A DNA stretch of 64,000 nucleotides from Nostoc calcicola FACHB-3891 (GTDB lineage Bacteria; Cyanobacteriota; Cyanobacteriia; Cyanobacteriales; Nostocaceae): positions 1 through 64,000 of the forward strand of contig NZ_JACJRQ010000023.1 in the NCBI RefSeq assembly GCF_014697355.1. The letters are read 5' to 3'. The position numbers and the translations under genes were made by a program. Position 1 is the first letter of the stretch, and each line of letters opens with the position of its first letter. The notes under the pieces are model-generated. The model was not told the DNA's origin, searched no databases, and saw nothing but the letters and a program-made list of their open reading frames with translations. Below, piece after piece: positions 63,588-64,000 of this stretch.

Positions 63588-64000
63588 TTATTTGTTTTGT
63601 TGCCAAGCTAAAACTTTTTCTGTTTCTGCTAAGGCTGGACTGATGCCAAACCAGCGCCCTAGAGGATCGCGATATTCAAACAGATACATGCTTCGTAGTA
63701 AGCTTTGGTAGTCAGATTCACCTTTAACTCTCTGCTGTTGCACTACTTCAAACAATAATTCCCATTGGGATTCGTCAATAGCTAATAGCAAGTCGTCACG
63801 GTAGTCCTTAATCACGGCTTCTAAGCAGTCACTAGAAAAAGGTGGATCTTGTCGTTGCAAGCAACTATAAAGTAAACCCAATAAGTTACGAATGTGACCA
63901 CCACTAACGCGACATAACCGATTTAAGGTTTGGGAGTTATCGAATAATTCTGTAATTAGTGACAGTCTTCCATTCAAAGGAACTTCTGGAAAAGCTCTTG
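63588..64000 (-). CDS. C-terminal part of an ATPase-like partner protein (truncated by window)
   Basis: The frame continues without a stop to the right edge, so the gene is longer than the 137 codons seen. The visible part: GRLSLITELFDNSQTLNRLC, then SGGHIRNLLGLLYSCLQRQD and an acidic/aromatic end (LFEYRDPLGRWFGISPALAE). It resembles the helical C-terminus of AAA-type ATPases that pair with large TPR/NTPase proteins in Nostocales. It is the upstream gene of the WD40 protein on the same strand, about 110 bases away, so probably the first gene of a two-gene unit. Confidence 0.65.
   Translation of the reverse strand, partial: RAFPEVPLNGRLSLITELFDNSQTLNRLCRVSGGHIRNLLGLLYSCLQRQDPPFSSDCLEAVIKDYRDDLLLAIDESQWELLFEVVQQQRVKGESDYQSLLRSMYLFEYRDPLGRWFGISPALAETEKVLAWQQNK

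Noticed and set aside
1-64000. tRNA, rRNA, tmRNA, RNase P genes
   Set aside because: No cloverleaf with T-loop motif or known RNA landmark was seen by eye in any intergenic region; a covariance-model scan would settle it.

Overview
The window is chromosomal DNA of a filamentous, probably heterocyst-forming cyanobacterium of the Nostoc/Anabaena type. The evidence is psbO, thf1 (psb29), a CpcT/CpeT-type bilin lyase, ndhS and a SigF-type sigma factor, together with frequent HIP1 octamers (GCGATCGC), runs of short 7-base tandem repeats between genes, and many small inverted-repeat elements. I found no rRNA, tRNA, CRISPR array or complete transposase gene.

Layout. 1-4.4 kb: end of a gene cut by the window edge, two small membrane proteins, a 2Fe-2S ferredoxin downstream of tex, and a small membrane protein. 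4.4-6.2 kb: a long stretch without a convincing gene. 6.2-9.2 kb: a sugar/lipid cluster (two 4-helix EamA/SMR half-transporters, an FAD oxidoreductase, a family 2 glycosyltransferase). 9.7-16.4 kb: tldD/tldE, a pentapeptide-repeat protein, pyrB (with an in-frame repeat insertion) and mgtE. 17-23.8 kb: a group 1 glycosyltransferase, a parS-like palindrome, a 44-residue small protein, and a large GH15-like protein whose 3' end is duplicated on the far side of a toxin-antitoxin pair. 23.8-29.1 kb: a four-gene minus-strand set (alpha/beta hydrolase, STAND-like NTPase with helical repeats, SPFH/band-7 protein, multi-pass membrane protein). 29.4-46 kb: mostly core genes (YkvA-like, ExbB/ExbD, thf1, cpcT, STAS protein, hemF, mrp, rodA, ndhS, a CPA2 antiporter, UDP-xylose synthase, UDP-glucose dehydrogenase). 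46-50.7 kb: a toxin-antitoxin island (orphan antitoxin with a broken toxin, HicAB, a VapBC-like pair with a palindromic operator). 50.7-58.3 kb: cinA, glyA, a lipoprotein, sigF, psbO. 58.4-64 kb: a giant TPR/STAND/14-WD40 protein and the 3' end of its upstream partner.

The strongest candidate for an undescribed system is the 23.8-29.1 kb set. The hydrolase ends with, and the NTPase carries near its start, the same glycine-rich motif (SGG-x-YF ... GDVVGGNQ). This suggests the two proteins recognise each other or a common partner, like an effector and an NLR-type sensor encoded as separate proteins, with an SPFH scaffold and a membrane protein alongside. It resembles an antiphage or self-surveillance module, but this is inference from architecture.

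A second theme is repeat-driven genome change. Intergenic repeats have entered the coding sequence of pyrB and of the WD40 gene in frame, one inverted-repeat element is nested in another, and the UPF0175/DUF3368 pair sits between two copies of a host gene's 3' end whose boundary is a HIP1 octamer.
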